This document shows, piece after piece, positions 25,352 to 34,412 of a DNA stretch of 64,000 nucleotides; positions within the stretch are counted from its first letter, which is position 1; the number at the start of each line of letters is the position of its first letter. The notes below the pieces were generated by a model. The model worked only from the letters and a program-made list of their open reading frames with translations. It was not told where the DNA came from and made no database searches. This DNA comes from Ramlibacter tataouinensis (GTDB lineage: Bacteria > Pseudomonadota > Gammaproteobacteria > Burkholderiales > Burkholderiaceae_C). The stretch spans positions 98,707 to 162,706 of the forward strand of contig DIZF01000007.1 in NCBI GenBank assembly GCA_002427815.1. Direction: 5' to 3'. A program made the position numbers and the translations under genes.

Positions 25352-26491
25352 ATGGCCACCAAACGAGACTATTACGAAGTCCTGGGCGTTCCCAAGAACG
25401 CCTCGGACGAGGAAATCAAGAAGGCGTATCGCAAGCTTGCGATGAAGCACCACCCTGACCGCAACGAAGCGGACAAGGGTGCGGAGGCCAAGTTCAAGGA
25501 GGCGAAGGAAGCCTACGAGATGCTGTCCAACGCGGAAAAGCGGGCGGCATACGACCAGTACGGCCACGCCGGGGTCGACCCCAACATGCGCGGCGGCGCG
25601 GGCGCAGAGGGCTTCGGCGGCTTTGCCGAAGCCTTCGGCGATATCTTCGGCGATATCTTCGGCCAGCAGCGCGCCGGCGGCGGCGGACGCGGTGGGCGCC
25701 AGGTCTATCGCGGCGGCGACCTCTCGTACGCCATGGAAATCACGCTGGAGGAAGCGGCCCTGGGCAAGGAGGCACAGATCCGCATCCCGACCTGGGACGG
25801 TTGCGAGACCTGCCACGGCACCGGTGCCAAGCCCGGCACCCAGGCCAAGACCTGCACCACCTGCCACGGGGCCGGCGTGGTGCAGATGCGCCAGGGCTTT
25901 TTCAGTGTGCAGCAGACCTGCCCGCATTGCCGCGGCGCCGGCAAGATCATCCCGGAACCCTGCACCACCTGCCACGGCCAGGGCAAGGTCAAGAAGCAGA
26001 AGACACTGGAAGTCAAGATCCCGGCCGGCATCGACGACAGCATGCGCATCCGCAGCGCGGGCAACGGCGAGCCGGGCACCAACGGCGGGCCACCGGGCGA
26101 CCTCTACATCGAGATCCGGCTGAAGAAGCACGACATCTTCGAGCGCGACGGCGACGACCTGCACTGTGCAGTGCCGATCAGCTTCACGCGGGCGGCGCTC
26201 GGCGGCGAAATCGAGGTGCCGACCCTGCAGGGCAAGGCCGCGATCGATATTCCGGAAGGCACCCAGGCGGGCAAGCAGTTTCGCCTGCGCGGCAAGGGCA
26301 TCAAGGGCGTGCGTTCCAGCTATCCGGGCGACCTGTACTGCCACATCGCAGTGGAAACGCCGGTCAAGCTCACCGAGCACCAGCGCAAGCTGCTCAAGGA
26401 ACTCGACGATTCGCTCAAGAAGGGCGGCGCCCGGCATTCCCCCACCGAGGAGAGCTGGGCAGACAAGGTGCGGGGGTTCTTCAGCGCGTAA
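25352..26491 (+). CDS. dnaJ: Chaperone protein DnaJ (Hsp40)
   Basis: 379 residues, type I DnaJ. The J domain has HPD at 34-36. A G/F-rich stretch (GGAGAEGFGGF...) follows. Four zinc-finger repeats CxxCxGxG start near residue 151 (CETCHGTG, CTTCHGAG, CPHCRGAG, CTTCHGQG). The C-terminal substrate domain ends with WADKVRGFFSA. It delivers clients to DnaK and triggers ATP hydrolysis. An intrinsic terminator stands between dnaK and dnaJ. Confidence 0.98.
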   Translation: MATKRDYYEVLGVPKNASDEEIKKAYRKLAMKHHPDRNEADKGAEAKFKEAKEAYEMLSNAEKRAAYDQYGHAGVDPNMRGGAGAEGFGGFAEAFGDIFGDIFGQQRAGGGGRGGRQVYRGGDLSYAMEITLEEAALGKEAQIRIPTWDGCETCHGTGAKPGTQAKTCTTCHGAGVVQMRQGFFSVQQTCPHCRGAGKIIPEPCTTCHGQGKVKKQKTLEVKIPAGIDDSMRIRSAGNGEPGTNGGPPGDLYIEIRLKKHDIFERDGDDLHCAVPISFTRAALGGEIEVPTLQGKAAIDIPEGTQAGKQFRLRGKGIKGVRSSYPGDLYCHIAVETPVKLTEHQRKLLKELDDSLKKGGARHSPTEESWADKVRGFFSA

Positions 26492-26560
26492 GCACCGAAG
26501 GCCCGGCAGCTTGCGGTGGAGGCTGACAACTGCCCGCAGGGCTTGTTATGCCGGAACCAC

Positions 26561-26587
26561 AAGGTGCGCGGCTTTTTCAGCGCATAG
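26561..26587 (+). repeat. Relic copy of the dnaJ 3' end
   Basis: These 27 bases read KVRGFFSA-stop, the same nine codons (with five synonymous or stop differences) as the last 27 bases of dnaJ at 26465-26491. The sequence before the match does not resemble dnaJ. It is either an old partial duplication or chance. Confidence 0.5.
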
Positions 26588-26696
26588 TGCAGGTTGCGAA
26601 ATATCCCTAGGCACGGGTAAGCCGCAGCCCTGAGAACTTGCCGCGCTGGGGGACATCCCCATCGTGGACCGTACCGGATGAGGGCAGAATGCGCGC

Positions 26697-27272
26697 ATGG
26701 CCCTCAAGCTCTTCCGTTCGACTGGATATTCTTCGATCCTGATGGCCGGCGAGACCACACGGCTGGCCATGCATCCGGGCTGGATCATCGTGGCTGTGAG
26801 TGTCTGGGCCGGGTTTGTCTGCAATGTCGCGTTGTGGCGTCAATTCGGCGGAACCCATCAGCCCGGCGGCATGGGGTCGGCAATGGCGCTGGGTCTGGCC
26901 ATCGCCGGCGCCTGCGGCCTCGTGCTGAGCCTGTTCGGCTGGCGCAAGACGATCAAGCCCGCCGCCACCCTCATTCTCTTCATCGCTGCCTCCACCGCCT
27001 GCTCGATCTGGAGCGCTGCACTTCCGGTCGACAGCACGCTGCTCGGCCGCGGCCTGGCCAGCCTCATCCTGCCCTCGTGGGACAGCTTGTTGCGCTGGCA
27101 GGTGTCGGCCTTGCTGGCCGTTCTCGCCCTGGTCCCGCTGGTGTGGGTGTGGAGTACCCCGCTGCGCCGGCTGCCGGGCCAACGGCAGCTCAGCGCCAAC
27201 ATCGTTGGTGCGCTGCTCGGCGCGGCCGTACTCGGGGCGGGCGGCTGGCTGTTGCTGCACGTCCGTTTCTGA
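26697..27272 (+). CDS. Membrane protein resembling the N-terminal domain of EptA-type phosphoethanolamine transferases
   Basis: 191 residues with five predicted membrane helices (about 26-44, 62-80, 88-105, 140-158, 168-188). The spacing and the LPVDSTLLGRG-type loop resemble the membrane domain (DUF1705) of EptA lipid A transferases, but the whole periplasmic catalytic domain is absent and the gene stops after the fifth helix. It may be a truncated relic or a stand-alone membrane protein. The start is uncertain because no good ribosome site is visible. No function is assigned. Confidence 0.6.
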   Translation: MALKLFRSTGYSSILMAGETTRLAMHPGWIIVAVSVWAGFVCNVALWRQFGGTHQPGGMGSAMALGLAIAGACGLVLSLFGWRKTIKPAATLILFIAASTACSIWSAALPVDSTLLGRGLASLILPSWDSLLRWQVSALLAVLALVPLVWVWSTPLRRLPGQRQLSANIVGALLGAAVLGAGGWLLLHVRF

Positions 27273-27294
27273 GCCGCTTCGAGCCGGTATCGGG

Positions 27295-28377
27295 CTAGAA
27301 GAGCGAGCCCTGCCCGCGGACGCCCGGGCGGCGAAACGCGCCGGCATCCAGGTCGACGCGCTCACGGTTGAAGCCCAGTCTTTGACTGGCCTTGCGAAAC
27401 CGCTGCGCGATCAGTTCCGCCCAGGGCCCCGTGCCCTTCATCCGCGTGGCGAAATCACTGTCGTAGTCCTTGCCGCCTCGCATGTCGTGAACCCGCGCCA
27501 TGATGCGCTCGGCACGTTGCGGATAGTGCGCTTCGAGCCATTGCCGGAACAGCGGCGCCACTTCCCAGGGCAGGCGCAGCACGTGATAGAACGCGCTGCG
27601 CGCCCCGGCCTCCCACGCCGCTTCCAGCACCTGCTCCATGTCGTCGGTGAGGAAAGGAATGTGCGGCGCCAGGCTCACGCCACAGGGCACCCCATGCTCG
27701 GCGAGCGTGCGCAACAGGCGCAGGCGGCGATGCGGTGCGGCCGCGCGCGGCTCGAGCTTGCGCGCCAGAGCGGCGTCGAGGGTGGTGATGGTGACGCACA
27801 CGGTAGCGAGCCGCTGCGCGGCCATCGGCGCGATCAGGTCCAGGTCGCGCTCGACGCCGCTGGACTTGGTCACCAGCGAGAACGGGTGGCGCGTCTCGTG
27901 CAGCAGCTCGATCACTGACCGCGTCAGGCCGAGGTCCCGCTCCACCGGTTGGTAGCAGTCGGTGGCGCTGCCGATCGCGACATGCTGCGGCTGGTAGTTG
28001 CGGCTCGAGAGCTCGGCCCTCAACACCGCGGCGATGTTGCGCTTGGCGACGATCTTCGTTTCGAAATCCAGCCCGGGCGACATGTTGAGATAACTGTGGG
28101 TGGGGCGCGCATAGCAATAGATACAGCCGTGCTCGCAGCCGCGGTAGGGATTGATGGAGCGATCGAAACCGACATCGGGCGACTCGTTGTACGTGATGAT
28201 GCTGCGCGCGTTTTCCGAGATGATCTCGGTGGGCACAGGCGCTGTCGCGGCGTTCTCGCCCAGCGTGTCCCAGCCGTCGTCGAAGGTCAGGCGCGTGTCA
28301 CGCTCAAACCGATGAGCCAGCCAGCCAGCAGCGCCGCGGCCCTTGATGGCCTGCAGCGGAATCGATACTTCTTCCAT
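27295..28377 (-). CDS. PA0069-family radical SAM protein
   Basis: 360 residues. The radical SAM cluster motif CEHGCIYC holds C81, C85 and C88 (CxxxCxxC), followed by YARPTHSYL. The fold and motif are those of the Rv2578c/PA0069 group, distantly related to spore photoproduct lyase SplB. The biochemical reaction is not established. A LexA box 13 bases upstream of the start indicates DNA-damage control, and from memory the P. aeruginosa homologue PA0069 also belongs to the SOS regulon. It is divergent from cydAB. Confidence 0.9.
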   Translation of the reverse strand: MEEVSIPLQAIKGRGAAGWLAHRFERDTRLTFDDGWDTLGENAATAPVPTEIISENARSIITYNESPDVGFDRSINPYRGCEHGCIYCYARPTHSYLNMSPGLDFETKIVAKRNIAAVLRAELSSRNYQPQHVAIGSATDCYQPVERDLGLTRSVIELLHETRHPFSLVTKSSGVERDLDLIAPMAAQRLATVCVTITTLDAALARKLEPRAAAPHRRLRLLRTLAEHGVPCGVSLAPHIPFLTDDMEQVLEAAWEAGARSAFYHVLRLPWEVAPLFRQWLEAHYPQRAERIMARVHDMRGGKDYDSDFATRMKGTGPWAELIAQRFRKASQRLGFNRERVDLDAGAFRRPGVRGQGSLF

Positions 28378-28390
28378 CCGGTCTCCTTGT

Positions 28391-28406
28391 CTGTTTTTTT
28401 ATACAG
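28391..28406 (-). promoter_or_regulatory. LexA (SOS) box for the radical SAM gene
   Basis: CTGT-N8-ACAG with an AT-only core; on the gene's strand it reads TACTGTATAAAAAAACAG. This matches the gamma/betaproteobacterial LexA consensus (TACTGTATATATATACAGTA) closely and overlaps where the promoter of the reverse-strand gene must lie. Confidence 0.8.
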
Positions 28407-28518
28407 TATCACATGCGGAGCCAAGGCTCATACGGCTTGTGGCAACAATCGAAACAGCCGTGCGGCCATAATCGACCGATGAAGCCGATCGCCGCGCCGT
28501 TCGTGAACAGGACCTGAC

Positions 28519-29910
28519 GTGGACACCCTGCTGCTCTCGCGAATCCAGTTTGCGGCCAACATGAGCTTCCACATCCTGTTCCCGACCATCACCATCGCGT
28601 TGTGCTGGTTCCTGGTCTATTTCCGCGTGCGCCACAGCGCGGCGAAAGGAACGCCGGCGGCGCAGGGCTGGGAAGAGGCGTATTACCTGTGGACCAAGAT
28701 CTTCGCGCTGAGCTTTGCGCTGGGCGTGGTGTCGGGGATCACCATGAGCTTCCAGTTCGGCACCAACTGGCCGGGCTTCATGGAGCGGGCCGGCAACATC
28801 GCGGGCCCGCTGCTGGGCTACGAGGTGCTGACGGCGTTCTTCCTCGAAGCCACCTTCCTGGGCATCATGCTGTTCGGCCGCGACCGGGTTTCGGACCGGG
28901 TCCACCTGGTTGCGACCCTGATGGTGGCCGCCGGCACCACGCTCTCGGCGTTCTGGATCCTCAGCCTGGACTCGTGGATGCAGACGCCGACCGGCTATGA
29001 AATCATCGACGGCCGGTTCCACGCCAGCCGCTGGCTGGACGTCATCTTCAATCCCTCGTTTCCCTACCGGCTGGTGCACAAGCTGCTGGCCTCCACGCTC
29101 ACCGCCTCGTTCCTGATCGCGGGCCTCTCGGCCTGGCAGCTGCTGCGCCGCACCGCCAATGGCGGCACTCAACGCGCACTGCGTGCGGCCGTGGTCGCGG
29201 CGGCGGTGGCGATCCCGCTGCAGATCGTGGCCGGCGACCAGCACGGGCTGAACACGCTGGAATACCAGCCCGCCAAGGTTGCCGCGATCGAGGCGATCTG
29301 GCAGACCGAAAAGAGCGCGCCGCTCACGCTGTTCGGATGGCCCGACGAAAAAGCGGGTCGCACCGACTATGCGATCCAGGTGCCGAAACTCGCCAGCCTG
29401 ATCCTGGCGCATGACGCCAACGCCGAACTGAAGGGTCTGAACGAGTTCCCGAACGCGCACCCGCCGGTGGCGCCGGTGTTCTGGAGTTTCCGGGTGATGG
29501 TGGGCATGGGGATTCTGATGCTGGCGGTGTCGTGGTGGTGCGCCTGGACGCTGTGGCGCCGGCGCGGCTCGGCCGAGTCGCAAACGACCATCGGGTTGTC
29601 GACGTGGCAGCTCCGGCTGCTCGCGGCAATGACCTTCTCGGGCTGGGTGTCCACGCTGGCGGGCTGGTATGTCACCGAAATCGGCCGCCAGCCGTTCCTG
29701 GTCTACGGCCTGCTGCGCACCGCCGACCTGGTGGCCGACCATCCGCCGACCATGGTCCTTGCCACGCTGGTTGCCTACCTCGCGCTCTACGTCTTCCTGC
29801 TGGCCGCCTATGTCCTGGTGCTGATGTACATGGCCGGGCATCCGGCGCAGCCCAAGGCGCAAACGCCGCACAGCGCGAAAGCTGCGACCCCCATTCGAGG
29901 GCCGGCCTGA
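28519..29910 (+). CDS. cydA: Cytochrome bd-type quinol oxidase subunit I (CIO-like)
   Basis: 463 residues with about nine membrane helices. The opening LLLSRIQFAANMSFHILFP carries the haem-ligand histidine region. GWYVTEIGRQPF is a family signature just after the quinol loop, which is short, as in cyanide-insensitive (CIO) oxidases. It oxidises quinol and reduces oxygen to water at the inner membrane. The start is a GTG at 28519. The family match begins right there. No stand-alone cydX-like small gene is visible after cydB. Confidence 0.95.
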   Translation: MDTLLLSRIQFAANMSFHILFPTITIALCWFLVYFRVRHSAAKGTPAAQGWEEAYYLWTKIFALSFALGVVSGITMSFQFGTNWPGFMERAGNIAGPLLGYEVLTAFFLEATFLGIMLFGRDRVSDRVHLVATLMVAAGTTLSAFWILSLDSWMQTPTGYEIIDGRFHASRWLDVIFNPSFPYRLVHKLLASTLTASFLIAGLSAWQLLRRTANGGTQRALRAAVVAAAVAIPLQIVAGDQHGLNTLEYQPAKVAAIEAIWQTEKSAPLTLFGWPDEKAGRTDYAIQVPKLASLILAHDANAELKGLNEFPNAHPPVAPVFWSFRVMVGMGILMLAVSWWCAWTLWRRRGSAESQTTIGLSTWQLRLLAAMTFSGWVSTLAGWYVTEIGRQPFLVYGLLRTADLVADHPPTMVLATLVAYLALYVFLLAAYVLVLMYMAGHPAQPKAQTPHSAKAATPIRGPA

Positions 29911-29924
29911 AACCGGGAATCAAG

Positions 29925-30938
29925 ATGAGCTTCACCTGGGCCGATATGCTGCCGCTGTTCTTCATGGCGGTGATGGGGCTGGCGCTGCTGGCCTACGTGG
30001 TGCTGGACGGTTACGACCTCGGGGTCGGCATGCTGCTGCCGTTCGCCACCGAGGAGGAGAAGGACGTCATGGTGTCCAGCATCGGCCCGTTCTGGGATGC
30101 GAACGAAACCTGGCTGGTACTGGGCGTCGGCGTGCTGCTGATCGCCTTCCCGCTCGCCCACGGCATCGTGCTGTCGGCCCTGTACCTGCCGGTGGCCGTC
30201 ATGCTGATGGCCCTGATCCTGCGCGGCGTTTCGTTCGATTTCCGGGTCAAGGCGCGGGCGGCGCGCAAGGGCATGTGGAACGGGTTGTTCTCGCTCGGCT
30301 CGCTGATCGCGGCGCTGGCGCAGGGCTGGATGCTGGGCAGCTACCTGACCGGCTTCGACCACGGCCTGCGCTCATCGCTGTTCAGCCTGGGCATCGCGCT
30401 GACGCTGCCCACGGGCTATGCCGTGCTCGGCGCCGGCTGGCTGATCATGAAGACCGGCGATGCGCTGCAGCGCAAGGCGGTGGCCTGGGCCCGCACGGCC
30501 CTCTGGCCCATGGGGCTGGCGCTGATCGGCATTTCGCTGGCCTCGCCGCTGGTGAGCCAGACCGTGTTCGACCGCTGGTTCGCCATGCCGCAGTTCATCG
30601 GCCTGCTGCCCATTCCCGTGGCCTGCGCGGTGGCGTTCTACGCCGCGTTCCACGTGACCTCCAGGCCCAATGTCGTGGCCGCCGGCTACGGCTGGGTGGT
30701 GTTCGCCGGCACGGTGCTGATCTTCGTGCTGTCGTTCATCGGGCTGGCCTACAGCCTGTATCCGTACATCGTGATCGACCGGCTCACGGTCTGGCAGGCC
30801 GCCAGCGCCACCGACTCGCTGATGTTCATCTTCGTCGGGGTCGCGATCACGCTGCCGGTGATCATCGGCTACACGATCTTCATGTACCGGGTGTTCTGGG
30901 GCCGCGCCAGCGCGCTCACTTACGGGCCGGGACAATAA
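29925..30938 (+). CDS. cydB: Cytochrome bd-type quinol oxidase subunit II
   Basis: 337 residues with eight or nine membrane helices. VVLDGYDLGVGMLLPF and GPFWDANETWLVLGVGVLLIAFP (only its key words matter) are CydB hallmarks. It starts 14 bases after cydA and forms the heterodimeric oxidase with it. Length fits the family. Confidence 0.96.
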   Translation: MSFTWADMLPLFFMAVMGLALLAYVVLDGYDLGVGMLLPFATEEEKDVMVSSIGPFWDANETWLVLGVGVLLIAFPLAHGIVLSALYLPVAVMLMALILRGVSFDFRVKARAARKGMWNGLFSLGSLIAALAQGWMLGSYLTGFDHGLRSSLFSLGIALTLPTGYAVLGAGWLIMKTGDALQRKAVAWARTALWPMGLALIGISLASPLVSQTVFDRWFAMPQFIGLLPIPVACAVAFYAAFHVTSRPNVVAAGYGWVVFAGTVLIFVLSFIGLAYSLYPYIVIDRLTVWQAASATDSLMFIFVGVAITLPVIIGYTIFMYRVFWGRASALTYGPGQ

Positions 30939-30955
30939 GCCCTGTTGACAGCCGG

Positions 30956-31443
30956 CCAGTGTCCTGTCCCATAGATTTCTAGGCACTCTTTTCCGTGAGG
31001 CACCGCGCGTCGCGGCAGGCGGCGCCCGGCGTGTGCCCGCTGTGTGGCGGTCGGCGCCAAGGCGCCGACTGAAGCTGTGATGCCCGGCCTGGGGCCGGCG
31101 CCGCAGAACTCGCTGCGCTCGCTTGGGGCGAGCTCCGCTCAGACAACCGCGGCGAGTCAGAGCACGATGCGCGCCAAGGCGCGCCCGGCCCCAGGCCGAG
31201 CCTCACAGCCGCCCCACTTGATGCGGGCCCCCACCGGGCACCGCCTGCCGCGATAACCAACGGAATGGCACGCAGACGCCGGAACGCTAACATCGTCTCC
31301 GCAAAGGCGCGGGTGGGCGGGCTGTGGCGCGCATAAAGACATGGCGCCGACCGCCTTGTCAGCGCGTCGCAGCCCGGCCGCACGCGACTTTGCCCGCGAG
31401 GTACAGGCGCGAATGCTCAGGTATTTGTGGGACAGCACACTAG
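30956..31443. mobile_element. Region bounded by 21-bp IS-end-like inverted repeats (no transposase)
   Basis: Bases 30956-30976 and the reverse complement of 31423-31443 match at 17 of 21 positions around a shared CTGTCCCA core. This resembles the two ends of an insertion sequence. The 446 bases between hold no transposase, only repeat copy B. It may be an internally deleted IS or MITE. The right end overlaps the stop codon of the nitronate monooxygenase gene. Confidence 0.4.
31002..31313. repeat. Dispersed 312-bp repeat, copy B
   Basis: Second copy of the repeat at 4687-4992. Its own terminal inverted repeat pairs 31011-31029 with 31234-31252 at 18 of 19 positions. The tail ATGGCACGCA...GCAAAGGCGCGGG is shared with copy A. 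The rest of the 500-base gap (30939-31439) shows no gene. Confidence 0.8.
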
Positions 31444-32420
31444 GCCGCGACCGCCGCTGCCCGCGGCAGCACACGCTCCTGCGCCTCGCGGTACTCACGC
31501 TTCAATCGTGCCACCAGTTCGGCCGTGCTGACGACAGCCGTGACGGCGCCGATGCCCTGGCCGCTGCCCCAGATCTCTTTCCATGCCTTGGGCTTGCTTC
31601 CCTCGCCGCCGCCGAAACTCATCTTGCTGGCGTCGCTCTCGGGCAGGTTGTCCGGGTCGAGACCGGCGGCGCGGATCGAAGGCTTCAGGTAGTTGCCGTG
31701 GACGCCGGTGAACAGGTTCGAGTAGACGATGTCGTCGGAGTTGCAGTCGACGATGGCCTGCTTGTAGGCGTCCGAGGCGCGGGCTTCGTGCGTCGCGATG
31801 AAGGCCGATCCGATGTAGGCGAGATCGGCGCCCATGGCCTGGGCTGCCAGCACCGCGCCGCCGGTGGCGATCGACCCGCTCAGCACCAGCGGCCCGTCGA
31901 ACCACTGGCGGATTTCCTGGATCAGCGCGAACGGGCTCTTGATGCCGGCGTGGCCGCCGGCCCCCGCGGCCACCGCGATCAGGCCGTCGGCGCCCTTCTC
32001 CACCGCCTTGTGGGCGAAGGCATTGTTGATGACGTCGTGCAACACGATGCCACCGTAACTGTGCACGGCTTCGTTCACGTCGACCCGGGCCCCCAGCGAG
32101 GTGATGATGACCGGCACCTTGTGCTTGACCACCATCTCCATGTCGTGGTCCAGCCGGTCGTTGCTCTTGTGCACGATCTGGTTGATCGCGAACGGCGCCG
32201 CCGGACGCTGGGGATGGGCACGGTTCCAGGCCGCCAGCGTCTCGGTGATTTCATGCAGCCATTCGTCCAGCTGCGAAGCCGGCCGGGCGTTGAGCGCGGG
32301 CATCGACCCGACAACGCCGGCCTTGCACTGTTCGATCACCAGCCTGGGGTTGCTGATGATGAACAGGGGTGACGCGATCACGGGCAAGGCGAGGTGTTGC
32401 AGCACAGGGGGCAGTGACAT
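31440..32420 (-). CDS. Nitronate monooxygenase (2-nitropropane dioxygenase family)
   Basis: 326 residues, FMN-dependent TIM barrel. Seen: PVIASPLFIISNP at the N-terminus, the phosphate-binding AAGAGGHAG segment and GGAVLAAQAMGADLAYIGSAFIAT (key words only). The ATG at 32420 has GGAGCG upstream; an earlier in-frame ATG at 32489 would add 23 unconserved residues. It follows the acyl-CoA dehydrogenase with a 92-base gap. It may detoxify nitronates or act in CoA-ester metabolism; some members of this fold are enoyl reductases. Confidence 0.9.
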   Translation of the reverse strand: MSLPPVLQHLALPVIASPLFIISNPRLVIEQCKAGVVGSMPALNARPASQLDEWLHEITETLAAWNRAHPQRPAAPFAINQIVHKSNDRLDHDMEMVVKHKVPVIITSLGARVDVNEAVHSYGGIVLHDVINNAFAHKAVEKGADGLIAVAAGAGGHAGIKSPFALIQEIRQWFDGPLVLSGSIATGGAVLAAQAMGADLAYIGSAFIATHEARASDAYKQAIVDCNSDDIVYSNLFTGVHGNYLKPSIRAAGLDPDNLPESDASKMSFGGGEGSKPKAWKEIWGSGQGIGAVTAVVSTAELVARLKREYREAQERVLPRAAAVAA

Positions 32421-32512
32421 GGGCGCTCCGTTCAGGGGATGAACAATTCTCGGGACAAAAGGCGGCTGCGCTTGTCGTTGCGGCGACAAGCGCAGCGCTC
32501 ACTGCAGCAAGG

Positions 32513-34324
32513 TCAGAAGGCCTCGATCGGCAGTGCCGTGACGCTGTCGGCGCCCTCCACGATCGCATCGCGCAGCCCGGGGGCCTTGCTGAGAACGTGG
32601 TCGGCATAGAAACATGCGGTCGCGATCTTGGCGCGCAGGAACTGCGGATCTTCGGCGCCCCCGGCCGCGCCGCCGGGCCTGGCCAGCAGTTCCTCGGCCA
32701 CCGCCAGCGAACGCGCCAGCTGCCAGCCGGCCATCAGGTTGCCCGCCAGCATCAGGTAGGGCACGGAGCCGGCAAACACGGCGTTGGGCGAGGCCTTGGT
32801 GTTGCCGGCCACGAAATCCACCACGTCCAGGAAGGCCCGGCGCGCGGCGGCAAGGCGCTTGAGAACTCGACGGGCAGCGGCGCTGCCCAGCTGCGCCAGC
32901 TCGCGCTCGGTCACCTCGATCTGCGCCGCGATGGCCTTCGCGGTCCGCCCGCCGTCACGCGCCGTCTTGCGGCCCACCAGGTCGTTGGCCTGGATCGCGG
33001 TGGTGCCTTCGTAGATGGTGAGGATCCGGGCATCGCGGTAATACTGTGCCGCGCCGGTTTCCTCGATGAAGCCCATGCCGCCGTGCACCTGCACGCCCAG
33101 CGATGTGACTTCGATGCTCATCTCGGTGCTGTAGCCCTTGACCAGCGGCACCATGAATTCGTAGAAGAGCTGGTTCTGCTTGCGCACCTCGGGGTCGAAG
33201 TGGTGATGGGCGGCGTCATAGGCGGCCGCGGCCACGCTGGCCAGGGCCCGGCAGCCTTCGGTGACGGCGCGCATGGTCATCAGCATGCGCTTCACATCGG
33301 GGTGATGGATGATGGGTGCGCTGGCATTCAGGGACCCGTCCACCGGTCGCGACTGCACGCGGTCCTTGGCGTATTGCACCGCGAGCTGATAGGCCCGCTC
33401 GGCGATCGCCACGCCCTGCACCCCCACCGCGTAACGCGCGGCATTCATCATGATGAACATGTACTCGAGGCCGCGGTTTTCCTGGCCGACCAGGTAGCCC
33501 ACTGCGCCGCCCTCGTCGCCGAACTGCAGCACGGCCGTGGGCGACGCCTTGATGCCCAGCTTGTGCTCGATGCTGACGCAGCGCACATCGTTGTGAGCGC
33601 CGATCGAGCCGTCCTTTCCCACCATGAACTTGGGCACCACGAACAGGCTGATGCCCTTGACCCCTTCGGGCGCTCCAACGACCCGGGCCAGGACCAGATG
33701 GACGATGTTCTCGGCCATGTCGTGCTCGCCATAGGTGATGAAGATCTTGGTGCCGAAGATCTTGAAGGTACCGTCGGGCTGCGGCTCGGCGCGGGTGCGC
33801 ACCAGTGCCAGGTCGGAGCCGGCCTGCGGCTCCGTCAGGTTCATGGTGCCTGTCCACTTGCCGCTCACCAGCTTTTCCAGATAGACCGCCTTGAGCTCGT
33901 CCGAGCCGGCCGTCAGCAGCGCTTCGATCGCGCCGTCAGTGAGCAGCGGGCACAGCGCGAAGCTCAGGTTGGCCGAGTTGAGCATTTCGCCACAGGCCGC
34001 GCCGACGGTCTTGGGCAAGCCCTGGCCGCCGAAATCCTGCGGGTGCTGCAAGCCCTGCCAGCCGCCCTCGGCGTACTGCGCGTAAGCCTGCTTGAAGCCC
34101 GGCGTGGTGCTGACCCGGCCGTCCTTCCACGACGACGGATTGCGGTCGCCTTCGGCATTCAGCGGCGCGACGACACCCTCGTTGAACTTCGCACATTCCT
34201 CCAGCACGGCCTGCGCGGTCTCGAAGCCAGCTTCCTCGAAGCCCGGCATGGTCGCGATCTCGTCGATGCGGGCCAGGTGCCGGATGTCGAACAGCATGTC
34301 CTTGAGGGGTGCGCGATAAGTCAT
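32513..34324 (-). CDS. Acyl-CoA dehydrogenase (large, FadE/AcdA-like)
   Basis: 603 residues, longer than the usual 380 because of an extra C-terminal helical domain typical of this bacterial branch. Seen: MNLTEPQAGSDLALVRT in the FAD-binding region, the GGMGFIEETGAAQYYRDARI segment (key words), and the active-site glutamate in IYEGTTAIQ. The ATG at 34324 begins the family match. It passes electrons to ETF, encoded just upstream in the same operon. Chain-length preference unknown. Confidence 0.94.
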   Translation of the reverse strand: MTYRAPLKDMLFDIRHLARIDEIATMPGFEEAGFETAQAVLEECAKFNEGVVAPLNAEGDRNPSSWKDGRVSTTPGFKQAYAQYAEGGWQGLQHPQDFGGQGLPKTVGAACGEMLNSANLSFALCPLLTDGAIEALLTAGSDELKAVYLEKLVSGKWTGTMNLTEPQAGSDLALVRTRAEPQPDGTFKIFGTKIFITYGEHDMAENIVHLVLARVVGAPEGVKGISLFVVPKFMVGKDGSIGAHNDVRCVSIEHKLGIKASPTAVLQFGDEGGAVGYLVGQENRGLEYMFIMMNAARYAVGVQGVAIAERAYQLAVQYAKDRVQSRPVDGSLNASAPIIHHPDVKRMLMTMRAVTEGCRALASVAAAAYDAAHHHFDPEVRKQNQLFYEFMVPLVKGYSTEMSIEVTSLGVQVHGGMGFIEETGAAQYYRDARILTIYEGTTAIQANDLVGRKTARDGGRTAKAIAAQIEVTERELAQLGSAAARRVLKRLAAARRAFLDVVDFVAGNTKASPNAVFAGSVPYLMLAGNLMAGWQLARSLAVAEELLARPGGAAGGAEDPQFLRAKIATACFYADHVLSKAPGLRDAIVEGADSVTALPIEAF

Positions 34325-34348
34325 GAGCTTCTCCAACAATCCCAAGTT

Positions 34349-34372
34349 CAAGGCATCGCCCGCGATGCCTTG
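34349..34372 (-). promoter_or_regulatory. Intercistronic hairpin between etfA and acyl-CoA dehydrogenase
   Basis: Perfect 10-base stem CAAGGCATCG/CGATGCCTTG with a 4-base loop in the 88-base gap. There is no U-tract. It probably acts in mRNA processing or differential expression rather than full termination. Confidence 0.5.
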
Positions 34373-34412
34373 TTTCCGTCTGGAGCGGAGCGGGTACGCG
34401 AAGCGGTTACCG

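Noticed and set aside
30939..31001. A cydX-like small gene after cydB
   Set aside because: No short ORF with a single hydrophobic helix and ribosome site is visible.
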